Shown: piece after piece, positions 9,022 through 18,263 of the stretch
How positions within the stretch are numbered: the stretch's first letter is position 1
Layout: each line of letters opens with the position of its first letter
From: JAIROC01 sp031553535
GTDB taxonomy: Bacteria > Bacteroidota > Bacteroidia > Bacteroidales > WCHB1-69
Length of the DNA stretch: 64,000 nt
Assembly: GCA_031553535.1 (NCBI GenBank)
Contig: JAVBLM010000003.1
Coordinates: 1-64,000, forward strand
Reading direction: 5' to 3'
Notes under the pieces: model-generated
Database searches by the model: none
The model's input: the letters and a program-made list of their open reading frames with translations, nothing else
What the model was told of the DNA's origin: nothing
Position numbers and translations under genes: made by a program

Positions 9022-9905
9022 AATAACTTAGCTGAATATTTTGAAATAAGTTTAACCGGATGATAAGATAGCTTTGCTTTACGAAGCCCCTCTTCTCCAA
9101 GATCTTCTTCTCTGTTAACATATTTATATCCCGATACCTGATTTTTTAAGAACTGTTGATTTATCATCGGATATGCTCCATCATAATCGGGCAATGCTTT
9201 CTCTATACAAATATCAAATGTCGAATTATTAATAGGCTGACCAAGTGTAAAAGCAATTACTTTCCCATCCACACGAAGCACTCCCCCTTTCAATTCCAAT
9301 TTATCGAATAGTTGTAACGCTTTCCGGGTCGCGCAGGCTTCGTTCTCTAATGTAGAATTACCTTTTTCACAATGTATTAACGACCATTGCTGATGCATCT
9401 CCAAACATTCCCCGATATCATTGTGGTTCATATTTGTATATTGGTAATCATACAACTTCTTGAATTTATTGATATGGTTCCTTTTGGGTTGGTAGTTCCT
9501 TCCCTGCAAAAATATTAAATCCTGTGTATTATACAGGTAATCCGAATAATCCCGTAACAAGGAAAATGTAAATGTATCAGGGTAATATTCTTCCAGGAGT
9601 ACTTTCATTTCATCGGTAATATTAATCATCTTGAAAGGTATCCCTTCTTTTCCGGCATACTGTATTAATTTGTCAATTACAGGCTTAATCTTTCCGGTTC
9701 CAAGAGGAAAATTAAAATATTGTTTCCCGTTCGGCTGCGAAACAACAACCAGCATTCCATCAATAATACTGTAAGCAGGGGAATAGGTGCTTCCCCATAT
9801 AATCATATTGGCAAATGTGAAATTACACAGTTGATAAGGGATCTGCGACACAATAGGATGTAAAACAGATCTGTCTTCCAACTTTATAAGTTTAAATGAA
9901 AGCAT
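9018..9905 (-). CDS. DUF2156 (phosphatidylglycerol lysyltransferase-like) protein
   Basis: 295 aa, without membrane segments. The layout matches the soluble DUF2156 domain related to the catalytic part of MprF: a double GNAT fold with the YDYQYTNMNHNDIGECLEMH region at the domain junction and DGKVIAFTLGQPINNSTFDI / KALPDYDGAYPMINQQFL in the second half, where MprF-like proteins bind the aminoacyl donor. EEDLGEEGLRKAKLSYHP near the C-terminus is the family's diagnostic block. It may transfer an acyl or aminoacyl group, but the acceptor is unknown. Coupled by ATGA overlap to the downstream GNAT. About 80 nt of AT-rich spacer separates it from the DUF4301 gene. Confidence 0.82.
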   Translation of the reverse strand: MLSFKLIKLEDRSVLHPIVSQIPYQLCNFTFANMIIWGSTYSPAYSIIDGMLVVVSQPNGKQYFNFPLGTGKIKPVIDKLIQYAGKEGIPFKMINITDEMKVLLEEYYPDTFTFSLLRDYSDYLYNTQDLIFLQGRNYQPKRNHINKFKKLYDYQYTNMNHNDIGECLEMHQQWSLIHCEKGNSTLENEACATRKALQLFDKLELKGGVLRVDGKVIAFTLGQPINNSTFDICIEKALPDYDGAYPMINQQFLKNQVSGYKYVNREEDLGEEGLRKAKLSYHPVKLISKYSAKLL

Positions 9906-9987
9906 TTCTAAATAATAAATTAATTATGATAAAATAATAATGCAAACTTCTACGATCATATACGGCATAAATAAAGAAGTTCTACTG

Positions 9988-11523
9988 TTATGAATTTACA
10001 TGTTCTTTCCGTAATAAATCATTCACTGTCTTTACGGGAGTGAATGTTGAAAGCGGAACCGCAATAAACACTGTCAGCCAATCCGACATCGCCCCGTTCC
10101 ATAAGCCCGGGTTTTCAATAGCCTTCAATGTTTTTCCTTCATGCGATTTTTCAGATATAAAATAACGGGAATAATCTACAAAATCAAGTAAGTTAAATGG
10201 CTCTCCCCGATGGTTTTTTACAGAACAAGCCAAATCAACGGGATTAAAAAATTCCGAAGTTTCTAAATTTGCCTGCTGGCTAAGGTCGGAAAGATCCATT
10301 TCCGAAGTTTCTACAATCTGTAACGATAATTTCCCATTCGAATCCTTTACCCAAAACGGACCTCCTCCGGGTTCCTCTTCCCGTTGAACCATTCCGCATA
10401 CCCGGATAGGACGATCAAGAATCCGGTATAAATAAACCTGCTTATCTGCCAAAGGTAGATTATCATATCCTTCTTCCAAACGGATAAAAAACTTATCCCG
10501 CAGGAAATCCTCTGCTTTCTTTATTTCTTCCGAAGAAAGAGATTGTTTATCAAACCTGTTTAAACAGGCAAACACCTGTTCCCTGAGGGAGAGCAAAAAG
10601 GACACCAATAATTTTTTATATTCAATCGTATCCGGCTTATATTTGTCCAGGGTAACATTGTCGATGTTTTTAATCAAAACAATATCCGCCTTGATATTGT
10701 TTAAATTTTCAATTAAGCTGCCATGACCACCCGGACGAAAAACCAAACTTCCCTTCCTGTTCCGGAAAGGCTCATTGTCTTTCGTAAAAGCAATCGTATC
10801 GGTAGAACTATGTTGTGTCGAGAAATCAATTTTATAGGTAATGCCGAATTGTTTTTCATAGAGGGGAACAACCTGTCGGCAATGCAACTGAAAATGATCC
10901 ATGTGTTCGGGAGAAACCGTAAAATGCAAACGGGCAACTTTATCATCCCCGCAAGCATATCCCGCGGCTTCCGTCAAATGCTCTTCCAAAGCAGTACGCG
11001 TATGTTGAACATAACGATGAAAAAGCAATAACCCTTTAGGGAGCTTCGCATAATTTAACCCTTGTTCTGTTAATAAGCAAAGTAAAACAGGTTGGTATTT
11101 CTTTTCCGCCAATAGTTTATCGATATCCAGCCCTTTCTTCATTAAACGCTCCTTTAATAGATCAAAGAAAGCAAATCGGGGTAAATTTTCAAAAAAGGTT
11201 GATACGGCATCGGTATAATTGTCAAACATTTCATCCCCGGACAATTCTTCCAATGCAATAAACAAATCCTTGAACATCCGTGTTGCCGCACCGGAAGCGG
11301 GAACAAACTTTACAATTTCCTGTCCTGCTATTTTCTTGGAATAACCCGAAATAATGTTATTAATATCTTGTTTTCCAAACAAAAATAAACCATCCTGTTT
11401 CAGGGCCGGTTTAATAATATTTACATTTATTTTATTTTGATTTACAATATCCTGTTGTCTTTCAGCAGAGTCTTTAGATATCCCGTGCTGTAATATTTGT
11501 GTCAAATCAAGGGGTGAAAACAT
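9988..11523 (-). CDS. DUF4301 family protein
   Basis: 511 aa, soluble. FVPASGAATRMFKDLF (about residues 79-94) resembles a nucleotidyltransferase G-x-G-x-R-M loop. Later segments are RNRKGSLVFRPGGHGSLIEN (about 256-275) and ADIVLIKNIDNVT, which look like the sugar-nucleotide pyrophosphorylase layout: acidic residue, then a PGGHG glycine stretch. Bacteroidota DUF4301 proteins have this length and these blocks; no function is established, although a nucleotidyl-transfer role is a reasonable inference. The gene reads leftward toward the DUF2156/GNAT pair and has its own -7 element at 11550-11557. Confidence 0.83.
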   Translation of the reverse strand: MFSPLDLTQILQHGISKDSAERQQDIVNQNKINVNIIKPALKQDGLFLFGKQDINNIISGYSKKIAGQEIVKFVPASGAATRMFKDLFIALEELSGDEMFDNYTDAVSTFFENLPRFAFFDLLKERLMKKGLDIDKLLAEKKYQPVLLCLLTEQGLNYAKLPKGLLLFHRYVQHTRTALEEHLTEAAGYACGDDKVARLHFTVSPEHMDHFQLHCRQVVPLYEKQFGITYKIDFSTQHSSTDTIAFTKDNEPFRNRKGSLVFRPGGHGSLIENLNNIKADIVLIKNIDNVTLDKYKPDTIEYKKLLVSFLLSLREQVFACLNRFDKQSLSSEEIKKAEDFLRDKFFIRLEEGYDNLPLADKQVYLYRILDRPIRVCGMVQREEEPGGGPFWVKDSNGKLSLQIVETSEMDLSDLSQQANLETSEFFNPVDLACSVKNHRGEPFNLLDFVDYSRYFISEKSHEGKTLKAIENPGLWNGAMSDWLTVFIAVPLSTFTPVKTVNDLLRKEHVNS

Positions 11524-11549
11524 AAATAAAAAATTATAATTTCTACTGG

Positions 11550-11557
11550 CAAAAGTA
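11550..11557 (-). promoter_or_regulatory. -7 promoter element for the DUF4301 gene
   Basis: On the minus strand this reads TACTTTTG, a TAnnTTTG match ending 26 nt before the ATG at 11523. A minus-strand TTTG lies 15 nt upstream, shorter than the usual 19-20 nt spacing. Confidence 0.5.
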
Positions 11558-11652
11558 CATCTTTTTTCTAACCAAATATACGCTGTAATTGTTCATTTTC
11601 GATTAAAAATTAATGCCTGATTCAAGGATAGAGAAAGATCATTTTTATTTTT

Positions 11653-11802
11653 ATGGAAAGAGATTTTTATTTTGAAGATATCTTCTCCGCAGGCAAACGT
11701 ATTTTACGGGATAAAGCATATCCTGAACATACAAGTAAACATGTAAAGACGCTGGAATATGTCCCGCAAACGCTTTTGGAAGAGTTTAAAAGTCTTCAAT
11801 GA
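11653..11802 (+). CDS. Possible 49-aa small protein upstream of a minisatellite
   Basis: An ATG opens a 49-codon frame starting MERDFYFEDIFSAGKRILRD and ending EEFKSLQ. The composition is protein-like, with balanced charged and aromatic residues, but there is no strong ribosome-binding site and I recognise no family. It ends 25 nt before the 42-bp repeat array and could be the remnant of a longer gene disrupted by it. Confidence 0.3.
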   Translation: MERDFYFEDIFSAGKRILRDKAYPEHTSKHVKTLEYVPQTLLEEFKSLQ

Positions 11803-11827
11803 CAGCTATCCATCGGGAAAAAGCACT

Positions 11828-12026
11828 CAGGAAGGTCTAAAAAACTGTTTTCAATTCCAAACAAGAATTCAGGAACCCCTGAAAGGTTGTTTCCAATCTC
11901 AAACAAGGATTCAGGAACTCCTGAAAGATTGTTTCGAATTCCAAACAAGGATTCAGGAAGTCCTGAAAGATTGTTCCCAATCTCGGACAAGAATTCAGGA
12001 AGTTCTGAAAGGTTGTTTCCAATTGC
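11828..12026. repeat. 42-bp minisatellite, about 4.7 copies
   Basis: Units begin at 11828, 11870, 11912, 11954 and 11996, each starting CAGGA and ending in an ACAAG(A/G)ATT block. Across each unit boundary lies a palindrome, best as TCAGGA-AC-TCCTGA at 11911-11924 and TCAGGA-AG-TCCTGA one unit later. Units abut with no spacer, so it is not a CRISPR array. Both strands stay open for about 200 bp because 42 is a multiple of three, so long frames here are by-products. The rest of 12027-12424 has a partial copy of the repeat found around rarA (TTCAAGAAAAGATCTGC at 12156) and otherwise nothing. Confidence 0.9.
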
Positions 12027-12424
12027 GAATTATACATTATACATTATACATTACGAACTGTCCTCCCATGAAACGGGCTGACAGGAAAAGTGTTTAAAAC
12101 TTTTCAAAAGATAGAAAAATAAACAGACAAAAGATACCGTACTTTCAGTAGTCAATTCAAGAAAAGATCTGCAGAAGGTCTGCGGAGTCTGCGGGAAAAA
12201 CAAAAACACAGCAAGCAAGCAGAAAGGATAAAAACGATAAAATGCAGAAGAACTATTTATAATTTATAATTTTGAATTTATAATTGATTTACCATTAATC
12301 GTTACTTGTAACCCGGGTAACTTCTGTGAAATATTTTGCCGGCGCCTCAAAATAAGATTTAGCCCAATAGTTTATTGCGGAATTTATTCTTATAAATAAT
12401 TCCTTTTTTTCTCTAAAAATGAAC

Positions 12425-12432
12425 TACCTTTG
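12425..12432 (+). promoter_or_regulatory. -7 promoter element for the MATE gene
   Basis: TACCTTTG matches TAnnTTTG and ends 15 nt before the ATG at 12448, giving a very short leader. An in-frame TTG at 12430 lies inside it. Confidence 0.6.
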
Positions 12433-12447
12433 CAACTTTATATTTTT

Positions 12448-13836
12448 ATGGAAATAACCGCAAAGAAAAGGGCAACGGATGAACTCGGATATAGCAATAT
12501 CGGAAAGTTATTGCTAAACTATTCACTTCCTGCAATTGCATCTATGACAGTTGCATCACTTTATAATATTATTGACCGTATTTTTATTGGCCAGGGAGTA
12601 GGTCCGTTAGCGATTGCAGGATTGGCATTAACATTTCCTGTAATGAATCTCGCTGCCGCCTTTGGTTCTCTTGTAGGATCGGGAGCCTCTACCATGATTT
12701 CTATCCGGCTGGGAGAGCAGAGAATAAATTCTGCTACACGGTTTTTAGGAAATGCTGTTATAATTAATATCATCTTGGGGATTTTATTTACTTCACTTGG
12801 CCTATATTTCCTGGATCCGGTTTTATATGCATTTGGCGCCAGTAAAGATACCATTCCCTATGCCCGCGATTTTATGAGAGTTATCCTTTACGGAAATCTG
12901 TTTTCACATTTTTTCTTTACCCTGAATAATATACTCAGGGCGACAGGCTATCCCAAAAAGGCAATGATTATCACAATAGGAACTGTGGTGATAAACTTAC
13001 TGTTAGCCCCTGTTTTTATATTCTATTTCCATTGGGGGATAAAAGGAGCCGCTTGGGCAACAGTTATCTCCCAGATTATAGGTGCAATTGCAGTGGTAAC
13101 ACATTATTTTAACAAAAACAATACGCTATATTTCCGGAAAGGATTCTTCAAACTACGGGCAAGTGTTATCGGCAAAATTTTCGAAATGGGAATGTCCTCT
13201 TTTTTGATCAATTTCTGTGCTTCTATTATTGTTGTTATATTAAACTATAGCCTGAAAAAACACGGAGGGGATTTAGCTATCGGTGCTTATGGGATAATTA
13301 ACAGCATCATGGGATTAATTGTCATGATTATTTTCGGGTTTAATATGGGAATGCAACCAATAGCCGGTTATAACTATGGTGCAAAACAATACAGCAGAGT
13401 ATTATTAACTCTCCGGTATGCATTAATTACCGGAACATGTATCAGTACATTCGGATTTTTACTTGGTGAGATATTCCCCTGGTACCTGGCTCGTGCCTTC
13501 ACAAATAATGAAACCTTGCTTGGGCTTACCGTAGAAGGAATGCGCATTGCAATCATGTGTTTCCCATTGATAGGAAGCCAGGTTGTGGCATCAAGTTTCT
13601 TTCAGGCAGTAGGGAAACCTAAAGTTTCGATCTTTCTATCCATATCCCGTCAAATACTGTTTTTATTACCGACATTGCTTATCTTTCCACGGTTTTTCGG
13701 ATTACAGGGAGTGTGGATGGCTTTGCCTGCTTCGGATTTTATCGCCTCCATACTGACCATAATTGTGCTATATTATCATTACAAAAACATGAAACGAAAG
13801 ATTACCGGACAAAATCCAATCCTGGAGCTAAAGTAG
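12448..13836 (+). CDS. MATE family efflux transporter
   Basis: 462 aa with about 12 membrane helices in two bundles of six, the usual MATE length. The opening SNIGKLLLNYSLPAIASMTV, followed by YNIIDRIFIGQGVGPLAIAG (about residues 38-57), is the conserved N-terminal signature of the DinF/NorM-like subgroup. The second half repeats the pattern at IIFGFNMGMQPIAGYNYGAK. It should exchange Na+ or H+ for drugs or other organic cations in the inner membrane. The start is the ATG at 12448 since the upstream TTG is in the promoter. It is 58 nt before der, which has its own promoter, so it is probably monocistronic. Substrate unknown. Confidence 0.9.
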   Translation: MEITAKKRATDELGYSNIGKLLLNYSLPAIASMTVASLYNIIDRIFIGQGVGPLAIAGLALTFPVMNLAAAFGSLVGSGASTMISIRLGEQRINSATRFLGNAVIINIILGILFTSLGLYFLDPVLYAFGASKDTIPYARDFMRVILYGNLFSHFFFTLNNILRATGYPKKAMIITIGTVVINLLLAPVFIFYFHWGIKGAAWATVISQIIGAIAVVTHYFNKNNTLYFRKGFFKLRASVIGKIFEMGMSSFLINFCASIIVVILNYSLKKHGGDLAIGAYGIINSIMGLIVMIIFGFNMGMQPIAGYNYGAKQYSRVLLTLRYALITGTCISTFGFLLGEIFPWYLARAFTNNETLLGLTVEGMRIAIMCFPLIGSQVVASSFFQAVGKPKVSIFLSISRQILFLLPTLLIFPRFFGLQGVWMALPASDFIASILTIIVLYYHYKNMKRKITGQNPILELK

Positions 13837-13866
13837 GCTTTTTCATTATCTTCTTTGAAAAAATTG

Positions 13867-13874
13867 TACCTTTG
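13867..13874 (+). promoter_or_regulatory. -7 promoter element for der
   Basis: TACCTTTG lies 20 nt before the ATG at 13895, immediately after the end of the MATE gene, and matches the phylum's -7 consensus. Confidence 0.6.
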
Positions 13875-13894
13875 TAAAAATAAAACAATAGCAA

Positions 13895-15199
13895 ATGAGA
13901 AATACCCTTGCCCTGGTAGGAAGGCCAAATACCGGAAAATCCACATTATTTAATCGACTTACAAAAACGCGCAATGCTATTGTTGATGCTACATCAGGTG
14001 TAACCCGCGACAGGAATTACGGAACAGCTGATTGGAACGGAATCGAATTTTCGGTAATTGATACCGGAGGATATGTTCTTAATTCCGAAGATATCTATGA
14101 AAATGAAATCTGTAAACAAGTCAATCTTGCCATAGATGAAGCGGATGTAATCTTGTTTATGGTAGATGGAAGAGACGGAGTAACCTCTTTGGATGAAGAT
14201 ATTGCCAAAATGCTACGGCCTTCGAAAAAGCCGGTATTCTTAGTTGTAAACAAGATTGATTCTCCTTCCAATTATACCGACCAAATGGAATTTTATGCTT
14301 TAGGATTACCTGAACTGTATGCCATTTCATCTGCATCAGGAAGCGGTACGGGAGAACTCCTAGACGAAGTAGTAAAACATTTTTCAACAACAGAAGAAGA
14401 GTTGGATGCGGACATTCCCCGGATTACCGTTGTCGGCCGTCCCAATGTGGGAAAATCTTCCATTGTAAACGCCTTCTTGGGAACAGATAGAAATATTGTA
14501 ACACCTCTGGCCGGAACAACAAGGGATTCCATCTACTCCCGGTATAAAGGATTCGGGTTCGATTTCTATTTAGTGGACACAGCCGGACTACGCAAAAAGA
14601 AAAGCGTAGAAGAAGACCTTGAGTTTTATTCCGTCATGAGGACAGTTCGTGCTATCGAGAATTCGGATGTATGTATTGTTATGTGTGATGCAACCAATGG
14701 CTTTGAAGCACAAGACCTGAATATACTAAGTTTAGCCCAAAGGAATAAAAAAGGAGTAGTAATTGTTGTCAACAAATGGGATTTAGTGGAAAAAAATGCA
14801 AATACACACCTTGAATTCGAGAAAAGTATTCGAAACAAGATAGCTCCCTATAATGATGTACCGGTTATTTTCACATCGGTAATCAATAAACAACGGATAT
14901 TCAAAGTTCTGGAAACTGCGGTTTCTGTTTATAATAACTGCAAACGCAAAATATCAACATCAACCCTTAATGATACCATGCTGGAGATTATTTCAGAAAA
15001 TCCTCCTCCTATACAGAAAGATAAAGTGGTTCGGATAAAGTACATTACCCAACTTCCGACTTCAGCACCTTCCTTTGCCTTTTTCTGTAATCTTCCTCAA
15101 TATGTAAGGGATTCATACAAGCGTTTTTTGGAAAACAAAATACGGGAACACTGGGATTTCTCCGGAGCCCCTATGGAAATATATTTCAGAAAAAAATAG
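13895..15199 (+). CDS. der: Ribosome biogenesis GTPase Der (EngA)
   Basis: 434 aa with two tandem GTPase domains followed by a KH-like C-terminal domain, an arrangement unique to Der. The first domain has GRPNTGKSTLFNRL (about residues 8-21), DTGGY for G3 and NKID for G4. The second has GRPNVGKSSIVNAF (about 181-194), DTAGLRKKK and NKWDLV. The C-terminal segment LPTSAPSFAFFCNLPQYVRD is the KH-like domain contact region. Der is an essential factor for 50S subunit maturation. Length and motifs are normal and there is no sign of decay. It has its own promoter and no close downstream partner. Confidence 0.98.
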   Translation: MRNTLALVGRPNTGKSTLFNRLTKTRNAIVDATSGVTRDRNYGTADWNGIEFSVIDTGGYVLNSEDIYENEICKQVNLAIDEADVILFMVDGRDGVTSLDEDIAKMLRPSKKPVFLVVNKIDSPSNYTDQMEFYALGLPELYAISSASGSGTGELLDEVVKHFSTTEEELDADIPRITVVGRPNVGKSSIVNAFLGTDRNIVTPLAGTTRDSIYSRYKGFGFDFYLVDTAGLRKKKSVEEDLEFYSVMRTVRAIENSDVCIVMCDATNGFEAQDLNILSLAQRNKKGVVIVVNKWDLVEKNANTHLEFEKSIRNKIAPYNDVPVIFTSVINKQRIFKVLETAVSVYNNCKRKISTSTLNDTMLEIISENPPPIQKDKVVRIKYITQLPTSAPSFAFFCNLPQYVRDSYKRFLENKIREHWDFSGAPMEIYFRKK

Positions 15200-15417
15200 G
15201 CACACGAAGTGTAAGGTTGAGGTACGGGGTATGAGATACGGGAATCTGTACAGGAAATTATATCTGCTTTTTCTGTATTGTTTTGTTTGTTTTCTATTTT
15301 TCCCATCCTTTTTGATTTCTTTTTAATATATTCTAGGGCTTGTCGTTTTGAATTAAAATGTAAAATAAAAATCAGATAAAATCGTTGTTATTTGTATAAT
15401 GGAAAACAATATGTGTT

Positions 15418-15810
15418 GTGAAAAAAGTTAGCGGTTTTGAAGATTTAGAAGTTTGGAAATATGCTGTTGAATTAACCGTTAAAGTATATGACTGTATTCA
15501 TACATACAAAGATTATGGATTAAAAGATCAAATACAAAGGGCATCCGTTTCCATACCATCCAATATCGCTGAAGGATTTGACAGGCAAACAAATAAAGAG
15601 TTTATCCATTTTTTGCATATCGCAAAAGGATCGTGTGCAGAATTAAAAACACAACTATATATTTCATTTAGGTTAAACTATATATCTACGGCTCATTATG
15701 AAACACTTGGCAAAGAAATTAATACTATTTCGAAAATGCTCTACAATTTAATCCAGTATCGAAAAAATCAACTACCCCCTCGCCCTAATACCTTACACCC
15801 TGCACCTTAA
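15418..15810 (+). CDS. Four-helix-bundle protein (23S rRNA IVS / S23 family)
   Basis: 130 aa. The signature runs GFEDLEVWKYAVELTVKVYD, then LKDQIQRASVSIPSNIAEGF and FIHFLHIAKGSCAELKTQLY: the four helices of the family found inside 23S rRNA intervening sequences and, as free-standing genes, throughout Bacteroidota. The family is related to Avd of diversity-generating retroelements, but no reverse transcriptase is near. The function of free-standing copies is unknown. The start is a GTG. The last about 12 residues (PPRPNTLHPAP) are low-complexity, as if the frame runs into a short intergenic repeat (CCTTACACCCTGCACC). Only three bases separate it from the sulfatase gene. The 218-bp spacer before it holds nothing recognisable. 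Confidence 0.85.
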   Translation: MKKVSGFEDLEVWKYAVELTVKVYDCIHTYKDYGLKDQIQRASVSIPSNIAEGFDRQTNKEFIHFLHIAKGSCAELKTQLYISFRLNYISTAHYETLGKEINTISKMLYNLIQYRKNQLPPRPNTLHPAP

Positions 15811-15813
15811 TTT

Positions 15814-17754
15814 ATGGTTTTCCTCAAAGATTATCTTAGCTCCCAACTGCGCCCATTATGTATCCGTATATTATCACTTATATTGATATATACTATTTTT
15901 CGAATCCTGTTTTATTTAGTAAATGCTGATGACTTTCCTAACGGGGATTTATCATTGTTTTTTTACGGAATACGATTTGATTTATCTGCCATTTTTTATA
16001 CAAATATCTTATATGTTATTGCCGTTTTAGTTCCTTTTTCTTTTTATTATAAAAAAATATATCGAAAAATATGCGACATCTATTTTATTCTTATTAATAG
16101 CCTCGCCGCATTAGTTTCTTATATAGATGTAGCCTATTATCCTTATGTTTTAAAACGGATGACTGCTGATATCTTTTCATATGTGCAGATCGGATTCGAT
16201 TTCCGGACATTATTACCTTCTTTCTTGAAACAATTCTGGTACCTGGTTTTACTATTTGTTGCTACCCTGTTTATAATTATACTTGTTGTAAGGTTTACAA
16301 ACCGGATGATTAACAATAATCCCATATTCAAGACATTTTCATGGAAGACTTTTTTATCTGAGATTATGATCTTGTCCGGATTTATCGCTATTTCTGTTAT
16401 TTGCATGCGGGGAGGATTCCAATTAAGGCCCCTTTCATTAATCGATACAGGAAAGTATGCCTCTATACAAAATGCCGCTTTGGTTTCTAATACCCCCTTT
16501 ACATTGACACATAGTTTGGGAATGCAGCATAATATTGAGAAACATTACTTTGAAACTTTGGAAGAAGCTGAGTTTTATTTTAGTCCGGTAATCAGTCATA
16601 TTACTCCCTGCACACAAAATTGTTATCCGACTAAAAATGTAATTATCATTGTTCTGGAAAGTTTTTCACAATACCTTATCCAAGGTATGGATTTAGATAA
16701 AAAAAACATTCACTATCAGAAATATTGCCCGTTCTTAGACAGTTTACTCCATCAATCCATCTCCTTTAACGGAATTGCCAATGGACGACGTTCTATTGAA
16801 GCATTTCCGGCCATCTTTGGAGGAATCCCCCCTTTATTGGATATGAGCTATGTGGAATCTCCGTTTGCCAATAATTATTCTTACTCTCCGGTAGAGATGC
16901 TAAAGGATAAAGGATATAATACTGTTTTTTACCATGGAGCTAAAAATGGTTCCATGAATATTGAAAGCTATTGTTATTCCATCGGCTTTGAATCTTATTA
17001 TGGCAAAAATGAATATCCACACCTATCGGATGATGATGGTGTCTGGGGAATCAGCGACCGATCGTATTTAAAATATGTTGCCCAAAGTTTAAATTCTATC
17101 CGCCAACCATTTTTTGCGGGAGTGTTTACATTATCCTCGCATAATCCGTTTCTGCTTCCGAAGGATGCAAAGGGACTCAATATCAAACAAGGAAAACATC
17201 CCATGCAAACAGTCGCTTCATATACGGATTATGCATTACGGGAATTTTTCGAAACAATATCACAATATAGTTGGTATGACAGCACCTTATTTATTATTAC
17301 CGCAGACCATACAGGGGAAGGAGCAGTTCCTATTACTGACAATAGGTATATGTTGTATCAAATCCCAATCTTTTTCTATCATCCGCTAGCCGAGGTATCC
17401 GGAACAAGATCAATAATGCAACAGCTCGATATTATGCCGTCTGTTTTTTCATACCTCAACATAAATGAACCTTTATTTTCTTTCGGGAACAATATTTTTG
17501 ATTCGACATATATTCCTTATGCCATAAATTACTTATCCGGAGTTTATCAACTTTTCACGAACGACTTTATTTTACAATTTGACGGAGAAAAAACAATAGG
17601 CTTCTTCAACATAAAGACAGATATATTAATGCAGCATAACCTGATGAACAACATGCCCAAAGAAGTTGCCTTATACGAACGAAAATTGAAAGCAATCACC
17701 CAGTCCTACACAACAAGAATGGCAAATAATCAATTATTTATTAAAAACAAATAA
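15814..17754 (+). CDS. LTA synthase-like membrane sulfatase (phosphoglycerol transferase family)
   Basis: 646 aa. Five hydrophobic segments occupy about residues 15-205, then a periplasmic sulfatase-fold domain. Active-site parts are VIIIVLESFSQYLIQGMD (about 275-292, metal-binding Glu in LESF), GRRSIEAFPAIFGGIPPLL (about 324-342, the Ser of RRSIEA at the nucleophile position that is Thr in Gram-positive LtaS), FAGVFTLSSHNPF and FIITADHTGEG (about 493-503, metal-binding Asp-His). Family members transfer phosphoglycerol or phosphoethanolamine to glycans or lipids; the Gram-negative substrate here is unknown and could be a periplasmic glycan or lipid A. It is three bases after the four-helix-bundle gene. 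Downstream, 17755-18098 is an AT-rich gene-free stretch. Confidence 0.88.
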   Translation: MVFLKDYLSSQLRPLCIRILSLILIYTIFRILFYLVNADDFPNGDLSLFFYGIRFDLSAIFYTNILYVIAVLVPFSFYYKKIYRKICDIYFILINSLAALVSYIDVAYYPYVLKRMTADIFSYVQIGFDFRTLLPSFLKQFWYLVLLFVATLFIIILVVRFTNRMINNNPIFKTFSWKTFLSEIMILSGFIAISVICMRGGFQLRPLSLIDTGKYASIQNAALVSNTPFTLTHSLGMQHNIEKHYFETLEEAEFYFSPVISHITPCTQNCYPTKNVIIIVLESFSQYLIQGMDLDKKNIHYQKYCPFLDSLLHQSISFNGIANGRRSIEAFPAIFGGIPPLLDMSYVESPFANNYSYSPVEMLKDKGYNTVFYHGAKNGSMNIESYCYSIGFESYYGKNEYPHLSDDDGVWGISDRSYLKYVAQSLNSIRQPFFAGVFTLSSHNPFLLPKDAKGLNIKQGKHPMQTVASYTDYALREFFETISQYSWYDSTLFIITADHTGEGAVPITDNRYMLYQIPIFFYHPLAEVSGTRSIMQQLDIMPSVFSYLNINEPLFSFGNNIFDSTYIPYAINYLSGVYQLFTNDFILQFDGEKTIGFFNIKTDILMQHNLMNNMPKEVALYERKLKAITQSYTTRMANNQLFIKNK

Positions 17755-18098
17755 ACCTGTTTAGAGACTTTATATCCCCATTCATAGATCATTATTGAAA
17801 ATTCCTCACAATGTATTATTATTTTCCTTACAATACTTGCATGCCTTTCAAAAACGTCAACTTCGAAACCTGTTTTCACAACTCGATAACTATTTAATCT
17901 TGATATGGAATTATGCTAAGACTGTTAATGGAATCTTTACTCATACACTATTTAAAACAAAAAACTATCAATACTTTATGACACTTAAACAAGTTAAAAC
18001 ATACTATTCTTATTTTTTTAATCCTTAGCAAGAATTAAAAAAACAAAAATTGAAGTATTTATTTATATTTTATTTTAACTGCTTACACTTTTTTTGAC

Positions 18099-18106
18099 TA
18101 TCTTTG
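18099..18106 (+). promoter_or_regulatory. -7 promoter element of the polysaccharide locus
   Basis: TATCTTTG fits the -7 consensus and stands 157 nt before the first ATG of the locus, leaving a long leader. I saw no inverted repeats around it of the kind that flank invertible capsule promoters. Confidence 0.55.
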
Positions 18107-18112
18107 CACCTA

Positions 18113-18263
18113 TTTAATGTTTCTATTTCTTGGAAAGAGATAGAGTCTTAATCCTAAAAATTACTAGGTTATCTGTTTGTATATCAGATTTTCTAGTGTG
18201 TTCCTATTGTAACAATGGGGAATCTAGGGAATGTCCTTTTGAAATGTTTTAATAAAAGATAAA
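18113..18263 (+). promoter_or_regulatory. Structured leader RNA in front of upxY-like gene
   Basis: The roughly 150-nt untranslated leader can form three local hairpins. The first is 10 bp with a GGA loop, TCTATTTCTT (18122-18131) with AAGAGATAGA (18135-18144). The second is ATCTG (18171) with CAGAT (18185). The third is TTCCTATTG (18201-18209) with CAATGGGGAA (18213-18222). In Bacteroides fragilis capsule loci, UpxY proteins act on the leader of their own locus to stop premature termination. By analogy this leader is the probable target. No T-run terminator is evident. Confidence 0.55.

Noticed and set aside
11828..12026. Possible CRISPR array
   Set aside because: Units are contiguous and differ by point changes. 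There are no unique spacers and no cas genes. The same holds for the arrays at 39415, 50992 and 54879.
11759..12097. 112-aa frame rich in repeats, plus open frames on the opposite strand
   Set aside because: All are produced by the 42-bp minisatellite, whose period is a multiple of three. No ribosome-binding site or known domain.
15418..15810. Diversity-generating retroelement, suggested by an Avd-like four-helix bundle protein
   Set aside because: No reverse transcriptase, template repeat or variable repeat is nearby. Free-standing members of this family are common in the phylum.
17795..18028. 77-aa frame in the gap before the upxY-like gene
   Set aside because: No start signal, no family, and a composition typical of AT-rich non-coding DNA. 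A decayed gene cannot be excluded.
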